64,000 bases of DNA from Emmonsiellopsis sp. PD_33 (taxonomy: Eukaryota > Ascomycota > Eurotiomycetes > Onygenales > Ajellomycetaceae), in NCBI GenBank assembly GCA_032988165.1, contig JANTQF010000158.1, positions 1 through 64,000 on the forward strand, written 5' to 3'. The notes under the pieces are model-generated. The model was given only the letters and a program-made list of their open reading frames with translations, was not told the DNA's origin and did not search any database. The translations under genes were made by a program, and so were the position numbers. This document shows positions 21,525 to 32,399 of the stretch, piece after piece. Within the stretch, counting starts at the first letter, position 1. Each line of letters begins with the position of its first letter.

Positions 21525-23502
21525 GGTGGCAGATCAGGGACGGGACGGGGGAGGAGGAGACAGCAGGGCGCAGAGACAGACAGACAGGCAATCTCGCGAG
21601 CTGGAGACGCGGGCGATGCGGATGGCGAGGATTGACTTGGGATGGAGATGAGGTTGAGGAGAAAGCGAGTTGGTGGGAGATGTTGGTGGCCGCCCAATGC
21701 GGTTAGCGCGGCCTGGGCGGGAGAGGACAGGAACGTGTCGGTCACGTGGATCCATGGCTGACCCAACATCGACCTCAACATTGACCTGGATGATTCTCCA
21801 TAACTACTAGACTCTACTACGGAGTGCTTGATATAAGCATCTTGTTGATGTCATCCCGACTATACTGACTATCCTTCTATCTACCCCGGCGGCTCTGTTG
21901 GCGACGGCCATTACGGCGACTCTCGGCCTGCTTCGGGTTCATTCCATGGTACCACCCCGGGAGTCTCTATTGCCTCCACCTAAAGTTTGAGCCTGACCGT
22001 TAACCAGAACATTCATACCGAGACTGTCAGGCAGAATTTAGAAAGCGACGGAATATACGTCTGGAGGTTTGCCGCTGCACCATCATTATGGATGCCAACC
22101 GTGGCTTTGAGTCTTGACTCCGTAATCCAGCCCGGAGGATGGTGGAGAACACAGCACGCGTGGAAGATCCACTGGAACCATCCCTCGACTGACATTGATT
22201 ACAAAAGGAAGATAAAGTCGATGGTTCGGCTACTCGTCTGCAGGTTTATGCATGCCCTGTCAGCTATATAGATCGCACATGGCTAGACGCACCGGGACCG
22301 TTGTGGCACAGCGTGGCAACAAACGGACAAAGAATAGAGTTGGACATTGATGGGCAGGGGAAGAAAGGGGCATGAGGGCCACCACTCGATGGTTTTGGTG
22401 GCACAGCAGGGATAGACCTAGGACAGATGGAGACTGTGGTGCAGGATCACTAGTAGAGGTTATATACGGAGTAGAATTGGACCGCGTTGCAACTTGCGAG
22501 GTCAAGTTTTTGGATCCAGAAGAACCACCGAACCCTTCCCTTTGATTGCTGTGGGCGGGTGGCGACACTTGGGCCGACTTGGCTGCTTGGCCGTCTTAGC
22601 GCAGTGAAGCTGCCGCGATTCTTGAAACGACACAAGTGACAACGGTGACGTGAGGCGCGAGGCTTGAGGCTAGTGGTGGACGTCAACCATGCGGCAAAAA
22701 AGAAAAGAAACCATCGGAGAATTAAGTCGCTGAACTTCAATGAAGTGAAGTAGGTAAATAAAAGACACAGATGTAGGGGCTTATCCACCCTCGACTGGAG
22801 CTGCGAGCCGTGTCTCCCGTCCTCAATATCCACCCTCCAAGCTCCATTTACGTGGCCGCCCAGAACCGATCAGCACGGCTCGGGGGACCAAAAATCAAGG
22901 CAGCGCGAATGGGCAACATTGCATTATTTCGCTGCGCGGGGATGATGCTTTTTATCGCAAGCCGCCCGTTTTGCCGCATTGCTGGTACGTGCGACAGGCG
23001 GTTAAGTTAAATATCAAACTTTTTCGCCGTCGAGCCAACCTGCCCGAACTAACCACCACCCTGTACTCCAACCTCGTCTCGACCTCAACCTCATCCTCAT
23101 CTTCGCTTCTATCTTTCTTTTCTTCACATTTCACTCCTTACCATACCGTTGCTGCGTCTGCTTCTTATCTCCAGTGTCTACTGCGCTTCAATTGTGTCTC
23201 TTGTTTGTCACTTGACGCAGCTAGTTATCCCTCCCACCAAAGCTCCCGGTCAGAGCTTCGACCCCTCTCCAATTGGCCCGACTACACCATCGCACTGCAT
23301 ATTGCTTTGGCCTCTCAATTTCCTTCGATTACGACCACGACCGTTGGCGTCAACGATTCCTCTCGTTTGTTGCTGATCCCATCTCCCCGCCTTCGCCACC
23401 CTCCTCATGTCCCCGCACGAGTAGATCCTTATACATCACCGCCATTCTACTGCTTGTCTATCTTAAATACCCCAGATAACGACAGAGGCACTCCCCCTCG
23501 CC
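21525..23502. other. intergenic, divergent promoters
   Basis: Separates the alpha-tubulin start (-) from the MscS channel start (+). It holds several short ORFs (for example 94 aa at 21987-22271, 127 aa at 22450-22833) with no protein-like features. The stretch 23040-23500 is strongly pyrimidine-rich (CT tracts), typical of a fungal promoter/5' leader for the channel gene, and has upstream ATGs. Confidence 0.55.
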
Positions 23503-26391
23503 ATGTCTAGTCCCGTCCAGGACGTGCCAAACTCCAAATCGCTAGAGAGGAACACCAGCTCTTCGGGGGAAGACACTGTGGTCAACAATGGACAAGGAAA
23601 GCCCAAGAACCTGGCCCTCAATGTGGCTATCGAGAATGCCACCGATGCGGTTCGCCCTTCGCCCTCACAATCCCGCGAGATTGCCCACCGTATTGACGAT
23701 GAGTTGGCCATGATGGAGGCGGAACGTGTTGTTTCAGTCGACGAAAAGAGCGGTATTAATGAGAAGTCGGGCGGTTCGATGTCGATACAACGGACCAGGT
23801 CGCGTAGATCTGAACCTGTTGACGAGTTCGAAGCTGCTACAAACCCCTTGCATGAGCAAGCCGCCATCTTTAATCCCCCGGAAAACCCCACCACCAATTT
23901 GGCTAGGTTCTTCAAAAGGGTACACGAATCGAGTTTCCTGGTTCGATATTTCACCTACATCACTCCTCTCGTTCTGATCATTCTTATACCCCTACTAGTC
24001 GGCGCATGTGCCTATCCAGACGCCCACGTGGGCGGCGTACAGTTGCTGTGGTTTTCGGTCTGGCTGGAAATTGTTTGGCTCACTCTCTGGGCGGGTCGCA
24101 TTGTTGCGAAATTTCTTCCCATACCTGTGGCATTGATAGCCAGTGTTCTCACCAATAACTCGAGAAAATGGCGCGACCTTGGGAGGGAGCTGGAGGTTCC
24201 CAGCACCCTTTTCTTTTGGTGGCTGGGAATCGAGATATCTTTCTTGCCAACCATGACGAATCACCATATCCGCGGAGGCCCTGGCACAAAGCCGTGGGAG
24301 ATTGTTGTCAACAAAATCATCATCTCCGTGTTTGTGGGTGCCACCCTCAATTTCATCGAGAAAATCATCATTCAATTGATCGCCATCAGCTTCCATACTC
24401 GGACCTACGCCGATCGAATCGAGATAAACAAGTTCCAGATCGGCAGCTTAACCAAACTGTACGCCTACTCCAAGGAGAAAATCACCATGGAAGATCGCGA
24501 TTTCGAAGAGTCTCCCAAGCAGAGCTCTGGTACTCGGACCCCAATGCAATATGCGGGCAAAGCTCAGCGGGTTGCGCGAACAGCACTCAGCAGGGTAGGA
24601 GATGTCGCTGGTGCAGTTGCCGGTGACTTTACGGGTCGCGCGGTCAACAAAAGCAACCACCCTCATCAGGTTGTCTTGACCCTCCTGGGCACAACGTCCG
24701 GTAGCCAGGTGCTGGCCCGCCGTTTATATCGAACCTTTGTCCGAGAAGGCTTCGAAACCGTCTTTTCCGGCGACCTCAAGGCCGCCTTTGAAAACGGGGA
24801 CGAAGCAGATGCTGCCTTTACCATGTTCGACAAGGACATGAACGGAGACATCTCTATGGAAGAACTGGAAGCTGTCTGTGTTGAAATCGGCAGGGAGCGC
24901 AAATCCATTACTGCCTCTCTAAAGGACCTGGATTCGGTTGTTTCAAAGCTCGACAATGTCTTTATTTTCATTGTTATTGTCATCACTATTCTCGTCTTCC
25001 TCTCCCTCATCTCCGCTTCAACCGCTGGCGTCTTAACCTCGGCTGGATCCACACTTCTTGCGCTGTCCTGGCTGTTCTCTGCAACTGCTCAGGAGTTCCT
25101 TCAGTCGATCGTGTTCGTGTTCATCAAGCATCCGTTCGATGTTGGTGACAGAGTTTCAATCTATGGAAATACGGGAAAGACTTTGACCGGTGATGACTAC
25201 TTCGTCAAGGAGATTGCGCTTCTGTATACCGAGTTCAAGAAGATGGAAGGCCACGTCGTACAGGCTCCTAACAGTTACCTCAACACACTTTTCATTCTGA
25301 ACCACAGACGAAGCGGTGCGCTTGCAGAAGCCGTCCCTATTATCATCAAGTTCGGAACAACTCTCGAGCAGATCGATGCCTTACGACTGCGGCTGATGGA
25401 GTTCGTTCGGTCCGAGAAGCGCGAGTATCAGAGTAACATCCTCACTGAGCTACGAGAAGTCACTGAAAACTATTCTCTGACCCTTAACGTCGTCTTCTTT
25501 TACAAGTCCAATTGGCAAAATGAGCTTCTCCGTTTGCAGCGGCGCAACAAGTTTATCTGCATGCTTATGATCGTGCTCCAGGAGGTCGGTATCGAAGGCC
25601 CACGCATGAACATGGTCGGTGCCAAGCTTGACGTGCCGTACCATATTTCATACCAAAACTCGCCCCCCTTATATGCTCCCAGTTCAAATGCTCCCCCTGG
25701 ACCGGGGCCGTCTGATTCTCAGGATGCCTCGGAATCGCGTGACGGGCTGGGTAACTTGGGTCAGGGACAGGGCTATTCCACTGGTATCAGCCACCACCCT
25801 TCTATCCTTCGGAACCGGGCAGGCACCACATCCTCCACCCGCAGCCGCATGGAATCCGTGTCGAAACATGTGGACTTTTCCCTTGGCATGAGCGAGCTTA
25901 GCGCCGCTGACATGATATCCGACGTCCACGCCGATCGGGGGCGGTCAACAGTCAGTGACGTTGTCCGCAACGCAAACCGCGAGTCCGCCGAACGTCGTGC
26001 ATACGAGCAAGAAGAGATTGAGGCACAACGACGCGCCTTGTCATTAGAGAAGACCCGCTCCCGCGGTCTTAGCTCTGTAGATTCACACCCATCCCATCTT
26101 AGCCCGTCGGTCGTCTCGCCTACCCGTGGCAGCCTTTCTTCCTCCGTTCACCGTAACAGGCTTTTTGGCCGCTTGCGGGCCTATTCGTCTAATTCGAGGG
26201 AAGACAACGATGCTGCTGGATCTCGCAACGTGGTCGCCGATGAGGAGGATATGATGGAACAGGGACGGTCTGTCCGACCCGTCCCCTCAAGCGAAAAACC
26301 CGATCCACGGGCCAGAAGTATCTCACCACGCACTATCCATAGTGACGTTGAACCCCCTCCAGCACCGGCTCCACATGAGAAGGGAGCATGA
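23503..26391 (+). CDS. EF-hand MscS-type mechanosensitive channel (Msy family)
   Basis: 962 aa in one exon. The N-terminal ~140 residues are acidic and polar. Membrane segments follow at ~149-171 (YFTYITPLVLIILIPLLVG), ~180-200 and ~225-245. An EF-hand lies near residues 438-455 (DKDMNGDISMEE with the D-x-D-x-N-G-x-I-x-x-E ligand pattern). After it come the pore-region helices (~485-535) and the MscS beta-domain signature FIKHPFDVGDRVSIYG (~540). The C-terminal ~250 residues are disordered, Ser/Arg-rich and probably phosphorylated. Fission yeast Msy1 and Msy2 have the same order, sit in the ER membrane and release Ca2+ during hypo-osmotic shock. The same role is inferred here. Confidence 0.93.
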   Translation: MSSPVQDVPNSKSLERNTSSSGEDTVVNNGQGKPKNLALNVAIENATDAVRPSPSQSREIAHRIDDELAMMEAERVVSVDEKSGINEKSGGSMSIQRTRSRRSEPVDEFEAATNPLHEQAAIFNPPENPTTNLARFFKRVHESSFLVRYFTYITPLVLIILIPLLVGACAYPDAHVGGVQLLWFSVWLEIVWLTLWAGRIVAKFLPIPVALIASVLTNNSRKWRDLGRELEVPSTLFFWWLGIEISFLPTMTNHHIRGGPGTKPWEIVVNKIIISVFVGATLNFIEKIIIQLIAISFHTRTYADRIEINKFQIGSLTKLYAYSKEKITMEDRDFEESPKQSSGTRTPMQYAGKAQRVARTALSRVGDVAGAVAGDFTGRAVNKSNHPHQVVLTLLGTTSGSQVLARRLYRTFVREGFETVFSGDLKAAFENGDEADAAFTMFDKDMNGDISMEELEAVCVEIGRERKSITASLKDLDSVVSKLDNVFIFIVIVITILVFLSLISASTAGVLTSAGSTLLALSWLFSATAQEFLQSIVFVFIKHPFDVGDRVSIYGNTGKTLTGDDYFVKEIALLYTEFKKMEGHVVQAPNSYLNTLFILNHRRSGALAEAVPIIIKFGTTLEQIDALRLRLMEFVRSEKREYQSNILTELREVTENYSLTLNVVFFYKSNWQNELLRLQRRNKFICMLMIVLQEVGIEGPRMNMVGAKLDVPYHISYQNSPPLYAPSSNAPPGPGPSDSQDASESRDGLGNLGQGQGYSTGISHHPSILRNRAGTTSSTRSRMESVSKHVDFSLGMSELSAADMISDVHADRGRSTVSDVVRNANRESAERRAYEQEEIEAQRRALSLEKTRSRGLSSVDSHPSHLSPSVVSPTRGSLSSSVHRNRLFGRLRAYSSNSREDNDAAGSRNVVADEEDMMEQGRSVRPVPSSEKPDPRARSISPRTIHSDVEPPPAPAPHEKGA

Positions 26392-27039
26392 TCAAAAGCG
26401 TGCTGTGGATTTTGCATTGGATATTTGATTTTAATTCATTTTTGTATATAGAATTGAGCGTTCAGCATTTAGGGGTTTCTGACCTATTTTTCGTGTATAT
26501 TACCCATGTGCGTTTGTATCGGGGAATTCACTTTACTTATAGTAAAAGAGAAGGCTGCCAATCTCTATCTAGCGGCGGATGGCTAGTAAAATTGTATCGT
26601 CTCTTTTATGGGGCAGATGAGCAGGATAATCGAAGTCGACCATGCTTGAATTGTTCAACGTGGATTCTACTAAACTCAGGGCTTGATACCCCGGAGCTAA
26701 CTAACAATCCTCTTAACTAACTAACTAAGTTAGTTAACTACTAAATAATATTAGCACAATTTTCGACTTCTTGGCCAAGCAAGTTCCCTTCTTAGCCTGA
26801 GATTTCACATGCACATGGATCCTCCAACAAACCAACACCCTGGATTTTGTAAATACAACAACACCTCTTTGATTGCCATGTGTGGCGGGTAATTATGCCA
26901 TGTCTTGTTGTTTGTCCCCTTTGCTATTCTTAACCAATCCATTCATCGGTGCCTGTGCGGTCCATTGCGCCGGCCCCCATACATAGCCGAGGCGCACATA
27001 GAGGGAGGGGGCGGCGGTCGTTGACATAACTATCCAGCC
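26392..27039. other. intergenic, channel 3' flank and lipase promoter
   Basis: No supported gene; a 110-aa ORF overlaps the channel stop by chance. An inverted repeat of AACTAAC/GTTAGTT units occurs at ~26713-26742. Confidence 0.5.
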
Positions 27040-28872
27040 ATGAAGTCCGCAGACATCTCCGCCCCAGAGGACCCCATCACCGCGTCGGGTGGACGCACCC
27101 TGTCATCCCATTCATCGCGCGCAGGCAGCGATCCGGGAAAGACACTCACGGCCCTCCCACAGCTCACGGGGAAAAACGCGCTGTTCCCAAGCCCCCTGTT
27201 CCCCCCCTTGCCCGAGTACGGCGAGCCGAGTGTGCTGGCATGCATACAATGGCGCGCGTTTCGGGCTGTTTCTTTTTGTTTGTCGTTGACGTTCCTGGGG
27301 GGGATTGTTGTTGCGGCTGCGGTGAGTAAGGGGGTCGGGGTCATGAAGGGGATGTATTTTCATCTTACGAAGAGGGAGGGTGTGGGTAGGCCGTTTTGGG
27401 AAGAGGAGCGCAAGAGAAAGGGGGAGAGGGAGAGTGCAGCGCGGGCGTGGGAGGGGAGGGGGAAGACGAAGGGGGAATCGAAAACGCAGGGTGATACTCT
27501 CGACGCCGAGGAGCGCAATGTTGGGTATACTGAGGCGGAGTTTGAACCGATGGAGGGCGGCAAGGATCCCCTAATTTGTGATATTGCGTATTATGCCCGA
27601 CGTGTCGGGTTGGATGCAGAGATGTTTAGGGTCCAGACTGAGGATGGGTTTGTCATCTCACTATGGCATCTATATAACCCGAAAGAATACACCCCACTGC
27701 CCGCTGGGCAAAGAGATCCCATCGGGCCCCCGGAATCTCTACAAGGACCCAAACCAACCCAAAACCCTCACCTGGAGAACAGGAGATACCCCATTCTCAT
27801 CATCCCCGGCCTCCTCCAGAGTCCCGGAGCCTTTTGTGCCAATGACGATGACAGCCTCGCCTTCTTCCTCTCCAAATCCGGCTATGATGTCTGGCTAGGT
27901 AGTAATCGCTGCGGCTTCCAGCCAGAACACATCTCCCTCTCCCCGTCTGACCCCCGGCTCTGGAGATGGACCATCCATGATATGGCCCTCTATGACCTGC
28001 CCGCCCTCACCAATCGCGTGCTATATGAAACCGGGTTTCAGAAACTAGCCCTCCTATGCCACTCGCAAGGCACAGCAGAGACATTCATCGCACTATCAAA
28101 ACACGAATGTCCCGATCTTGGTGCTCGAATAAGCGTGTTCTGCGCCCTCGCGCCGGCCGCCTACGCCGGCCCGCTCATTGACAAACCGTATCTGAAATTT
28201 ATGCGGCTGATCCCGCCATTCTGCTTCAAGCTTATCTTCGGCATCCACGCTTTTATCCCGTTCATGAATGCCATGCACGCCATCGTGCCCGGCCCCCTCT
28301 ATGGAAATATGGGCTACGCTGTCTTCTCGTATATGTTCAACTGGTCGGATTCCCGCTGGGACCGCGGGCTGCGCGCGAGGTTTTTCCAATTTAGCCCGGT
28401 CTATGTCAGTGCGGAGGCCATGCGGTGGTGGTTGGGGAGGGGCGGGTTTGCGACGAATAGGTGCATATTGAGTACGGCAGAGCAGATTAGGCGGGAAAAG
28501 GTGGAGGATGCACTGGCACATGCAGATGTCGCGGAGGTGGAAAAGGTACATCAGGTCGACAGGGGTGCAGGGGCAATGCAGTCTGCGGGCCACGATGCGG
28601 CTGCATGGTACGATTCCCGCGTGCCGCCGATGGCGCTGTGGATTGCCGGCTCGGACGATCTTGTCGATGGTCGGAAACTGCTGAGTCGGTTGGAGAGCGA
28701 GAGGGAACCGCATGTTCGTGTGGTGCACTCGCACGTTATCGAAGAGTATGAGCATGTGGATGTGATATGGGCGATGGATGCGATCGAGAAGGTTGGGAAG
28801 GAGGTGAGGAATGTTGTATGGAGTTGTGTGGAGGAGGATGTGATAAGGGTTTGTCGGGTGCCGGTTGAGTGA
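27040..28872 (+). CDS. membrane-anchored sterol-esterase-like lipase
   Basis: 610 aa, no introns. A hydrophobic segment at ~74-98 (AVSFCLSLTFLGGIVVAAAV) suggests a type II anchor. The acid-lipase N-terminal motif follows (~189-212, LDAEMFRVQTEDGFVISLWH). The alpha/beta-hydrolase core holds the nucleophile elbow CHSQGT (S342; the usual first Gly is Cys), the acid in GSDDLVDG (D539/D540) and the final His in YEHVDVIW (H572). SGYDVWLGSNRCG (~280-292) is typical of acid lipases and the Yeh1/Yeh2/Tgl1 steryl ester hydrolases. The substrate (steryl ester or triacylglycerol) cannot be told from sequence. The catalytic set looks complete. Confidence 0.85.
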   Translation: MKSADISAPEDPITASGGRTLSSHSSRAGSDPGKTLTALPQLTGKNALFPSPLFPPLPEYGEPSVLACIQWRAFRAVSFCLSLTFLGGIVVAAAVSKGVGVMKGMYFHLTKREGVGRPFWEEERKRKGERESAARAWEGRGKTKGESKTQGDTLDAEERNVGYTEAEFEPMEGGKDPLICDIAYYARRVGLDAEMFRVQTEDGFVISLWHLYNPKEYTPLPAGQRDPIGPPESLQGPKPTQNPHLENRRYPILIIPGLLQSPGAFCANDDDSLAFFLSKSGYDVWLGSNRCGFQPEHISLSPSDPRLWRWTIHDMALYDLPALTNRVLYETGFQKLALLCHSQGTAETFIALSKHECPDLGARISVFCALAPAAYAGPLIDKPYLKFMRLIPPFCFKLIFGIHAFIPFMNAMHAIVPGPLYGNMGYAVFSYMFNWSDSRWDRGLRARFFQFSPVYVSAEAMRWWLGRGGFATNRCILSTAEQIRREKVEDALAHADVAEVEKVHQVDRGAGAMQSAGHDAAAWYDSRVPPMALWIAGSDDLVDGRKLLSRLESEREPHVRVVHSHVIEEYEHVDVIWAMDAIEKVGKEVRNVVWSCVEEDVIRVCRVPVE

Positions 28873-29252
28873 TGATTCTACGGTATTGGGAGTGGGACTT
28901 TAAGGGGGTGTATATATGGATTGTACGTATTTGGATTATATATGGGGTTACATAGTAGTGTTGGCTTAGCTGCATAGATCTGTAGACAGCTACTTCTGTA
29001 TATAGAGATAGTTGGATGCTTGTATTAACGAATTGGATATCGAGTAGATGGAAAGACTGGGCGTGCGGCTACTTTATGGATGGGAAGTATGATGAGTATC
29101 TATGGGTTGACCAAGGGGTACGAACGAACCCCTTTATCGACAACCTAACTGACTGCTAACCCTCTGAGTCTAGTTTAATTCCTATATCGCTTTTTACTTG
29201 AAGCTGTCAAATCTATGGCTTTTAGAATGAGACTATCGGCCCAATCCCGCGG
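28873..29252. other. intergenic, convergent 3' ends
   Basis: TG- and TA-rich 3' flanks between the lipase and acetyltransferase stops; no feature is seen. Confidence 0.6.
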
Positions 29253-30070
29253 TCATCGCTTTTCGTTCTCTTCTCCTGGCTGCCCCTGGCCCTTATTGTT
29301 GGGATCCATACTTGTCTCAATGCGACGGATAACTCTAGCTGGATTACCAGCAACAAAGTGAAACGCAGGGATGTCCTGGAGATAGGCGTTAAAAACAAAG
29401 CTGCAACACCGAGTAGATAGCTGGATAGGATATAAATACCTTCGTCACCACAGACCCAGCACCAACCACACTCCCCTTCCCAACAGTCACACCAGCCAAA
29501 ATGATTGCGCTCCCGCCTATCCATACATCATCTTCGATGTGGACTTCCTTACCCGCTTCCGGCCCTTCAAGGCCCATGCGAATAGCCGGATCCATGGGAT
29601 GCGTGGCGCCGTAGATGCAAACATTAGGACCAAACAATACGCGCTCTCCAATCGTCACCAGACAGGTGTCCAGCACGAGCAGGTTGAAGTTGAGAAATGT
29701 GCCCTTGCCAACTTTCAGATTCAGCCCATGGTCAACAGAGATGGGCGGGTCGACGACGGGGTCTGTATCTCGGAACAGATCCGCGTCGGCTTTGGGATCT
29801 GGATCAACTGGTGGCAGTGGGTGGGTGTCCCCGATTATGCTGTTTATGCATGTTAGATGCAATTATATCTCGAGGTATGTAGAGCTACTAGATATTGGGG
29901 TTCTCTTACTCTCTCCATAACTCGACTCTTCGACGCCGCGAAACATTGCCGGCTTGATTGAACTTCTCACACGCAGCCTTGCATCGATCCCTATTCGCCT
30001 GTAGATCGTCGTCCCATGCCCAGTAGAGTTCGCCATTGACCATTTTTTGCCACTCCTTTGATGTCGTCAT
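29253..30070 (-). CDS. hexapeptide O-acetyltransferase (maltose/galactoside type)
   Basis: Proposed CDS is complement(join(29253..29375,29440..29839,29910..30070)), 227 aa. Introns of 70 nt (29840-29909) and 64 nt (29376-29439) keep the frame. The N-terminal Mac domain (MVNGELYWAWDDDLQANRDRC and following, ~residues 10-55) precedes a left-handed beta-helix with hexapeptide repeats (VLFGPNVCIYGATHPMDP, VWIGGSAIILAGVTVGKGSV, VGAGSVVTKDIPAFHFVAGN). The catalytic His is in ATHPMD. Members transfer acetyl from acetyl-CoA to a sugar hydroxyl. In fungi the true acceptor is mostly unknown, so a general sugar O-acetyltransferase is the safest name. Without splicing the conserved NPAR-VIRRI end is lost. 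Confidence 0.9.
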
Positions 30071-31512
30071 GATGGTTTTAGGGTGTAAATGGAGACAGCA
30101 CGTATAAAATAATTAGAAATCTCACGCTTCTGTTAGCTGCCTTATTATGGCTGTACTGGTAATTGTTTCTGACTGGCCCTAGGATTGTAGTTTTATAGTT
30201 CTCTCCATAGAGCGGACTGAGTTTGTGATCTGGCCTTAAATTCGTTAGTTAGGGCTTTGTTTCCTAATATAGAACAACGTCAAACGGTCACTCACTCTAT
30301 CCTATCTTGATGAGTGACTGTTCCTTTCAACTTGACCCAAGATGATGTTATCTGTTGTGAACTCCATTCCTAATTTCTTACTCAAGTGATAAAGATAGCA
30401 CAGTTCCCTCTCCTCCACAAGATGACCTTGACATACACACTGGCAGTGTTGTATTTCCTGGTTCTAATACCTACTATATACTACCATGCCTCATTACATT
30501 CCTGTGTTAATGAGCAATTCGGTTACCGTTATTATGGGCTCGGCGTTGTTTATCTCCTTGTATTACGAGAACCTCGACGACGAGGACTGGCCAACGCTGC
30601 TATTATTTTTACGCGTATGGATGATGGCGGGCCGCATAGTTGCTTTCCGATATGAAACGTGGGAAATATATCGGTTTATCAGCCTGAAGCCCGCCTAGGA
30701 AGCATTTAAACTGGGAATGTGTTGCCTTTCCTCCCTCTTGTGTCAGCATCGGAGTGCGCTGGGGCATTTAATCAGGCTGTTCGAGATTTGCCTTAGACAA
30801 GGCGGAGCAGATTGGAGTGAGATTCAACTTCTACCAATGTTTGACTGGATATTACCGTGGGAAGAGCAGTTCAGCTGCTTGCTATCCCACAAGTAGGCAA
30901 GACTGTAGCCATTATTATCTACTTGGCTGCTTGACTGGCCAAGCAAATGTTGTTCTGGCCCATACATAACATCCTTGTGCGAGGAGTTGCAGTTTTAATT
31001 CTAAGTTTTCTCCAGGTCTTTTGTTCCAACTGCCAGGTCGGCGGCAACGAACGTATTGACTGTTATTTACAGGGATCATCAGATATGTGCCGCTTTTGGA
31101 GGATTTGGAGCCTGCATTCCTATATTTTGCGGCTGGAGATGAGGCGCGTCCATCTGGCTCCCCTCTTCTTGACAGAGCTACTCCTCCTACATACCTTTTG
31201 GGTGCTGGGCGTGGCAATGCTTTACCCCTTCGTTCTTGTGATGTTTGGAATTACGCGTATTGCACGAGTACGAAGCGTCTCGAATATGATTAGCAAACCG
31301 GCGGGTAAGAGAGCAAAGAAAGCCGTGGGTGGGTGGGTGGGTTATGTATCATCTACTCAAATTCACCGAGAAGGGCTCTATTCGCATCTGCAGGTGGAAT
31401 CAGAAATGCTAAAATGCCTCTGGGCAGTGAGCATCAAGAAAGGAAAACTCACTCAAACATCTTCCTCCCCTTCTTGGCTAACTATCGGCCTCAAGAGGAC
31501 AATATACCTTGG
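30071..31512. other. intergenic before the transposon block
   Basis: About 1.4 kb without a convincing gene. Two overlapping plus-strand ORFs (30386-30655, 30486-30698) and a 202-aa ORF (30947-31555) are open. The last runs into the MULE terminal repeat and has an opposing minus ORF, so it is probably chance. The 70-aa ORF ending 30698 (hydrophobic, then MAGRIVAFRYETWEIYRF) has a more natural composition and could be a small membrane protein, at low confidence. Confidence 0.4.
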
Positions 31513-31521
31513 ATCTATCAG
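31513..31521. repeat. MULE target site duplication ATCTATCAG, left
   Basis: ATCTATCAG immediately precedes the left inverted repeat and recurs at 45491-45499 immediately after the right one. A 9-bp duplication is characteristic of Mutator-like elements. Confidence 0.92.
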
Positions 31522-31685
31522 GAGTCCAGCTAAATTGACCACGACTTTTATTTAAATCGACCACGGGTCCGCCGCTAAACCTAATTAGGAAAAAGGTGAG
31601 TCTAAATTGACCACAGTTTAGGTCGCGCTAAACCCAATTAGGAAAAAGGGGAGTCTATTTTGACCATGGTTTTGCTTAGTAATAC
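31522..31685 (+). repeat. MULE left terminal inverted repeat
   Basis: 164 bp matching the reverse complement of 45326-45490 with few differences. It contains three spaced copies of a GAGTC-x(0-4)-TAAATTGACCAC-like module and two copies of CTAAACC(T/C)AATTAGGAAAAAGG, probably transposase binding sites. Confidence 0.93.
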
Positions 31686-31754
31686 CTGTATGTTTAGTCA
31701 TCAGGGGAATCAACTCAATGTGACTCATCAACCTTCTCCTCTTTTCTCTACTAA

Positions 31755-31994
31755 TTGAACCACTACTACCTGTTATTCCACATCATATTCATCATGGATG
31801 GAAGCAGTAATATTGAATTCTTCAGTGCCCCTAGTGAATTGGGTGGTTCTGACATTGAAACCAATGAAATTCCTACCACCACTCCCCCAGGCATGGAAAA
31901 TGATGTGGAAAATACACAAGTCATTGAAATTAATGACCTTACCCCCCTGCCTACATTCCTGCCTACAGTTGAATGCCCTATGGATGACCTCATG
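31755..31994 (+). pseudogene. MULE transposase, N-terminal piece
   Basis: 80 codons ending exactly at the hAT duplication (…CPMDDLM). A better start may be the ATG at 31794. The acidic segment VIEINDLTPLPTFLPTVECP resembles VIKINDLTLSTLL..PADECSVNECP found just after the hAT (42976 onward), an internal repeat of the protein. At 42976 the frame resumes in phase with EDVGVIKINDL. The gene was broken by the hAT insertion. Confidence 0.8.
31987..31994. repeat. hAT target site duplication ACCTCATG, left
   Basis: ACCTCATG precedes the hAT end TAGTGTTGT at 31995 and recurs at 42968-42975 after the other end. Eight bp is the hAT family length. Confidence 0.92.
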
Positions 31995-32053
31995 TAGTGT
32001 TGTTTTTTTTTGAGTTCAGGTTGAAAAACTGCCTTGAGCACCTACCTGAACAG

Positions 32054-32065
32054 GTTCACAGGTTG
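32054..32065 (+). repeat. subterminal direct repeat AGGTTCACAGGT, left
   Basis: AGGTTCACAGGT at 32054-32065 recurs in the same orientation at 42940-42951, each within about 60 bp of an end of the hAT element. It is a candidate transposase-binding site. Confidence 0.6.
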
Positions 32066-32399
32066 GGTGTGTTTAGCTAAACCTGAAAAGTTGGGTTAGT
32101 GGGTTAGAACAGAGCAACCTATTTGACCTACTATGAGTTGCCTTAAAGGGTTAGTGCAGATTTAATTGCTAAATTTACCTAAAATGGATATTTATACCTG
32201 CATATTTCAGAAGGTATATGCATAATTTTGCAGAACATATCATACAATATAGATATATATTGAATTTAGTAAAATATCCATATAAATGAAGATGTATAAA
32301 ATCAACATAAGTTCAATTTTAACTATCTAGAAGATAACTGAAAACACTACATATAAGATAACTGAAAATACTATGTAGGAGATAACTGAAAATAATAAG

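Noticed and set aside
21987..22833. ORFs of 94 and 127 aa between alpha-tubulin and the channel gene
   Set aside because: No conserved pattern and no splice partners; likely chance.
22971..23510. 179-aa Ser/His/Pro-rich ORF upstream of the MscS channel
   Set aside because: It covers the pyrimidine-rich leader of the channel gene; composition reflects CT tracts.
30947..31555. 202-aa plus-strand ORF before the transposon block
   Set aside because: It runs into the MULE inverted repeat, opposes another ORF of similar quality and has no motif.
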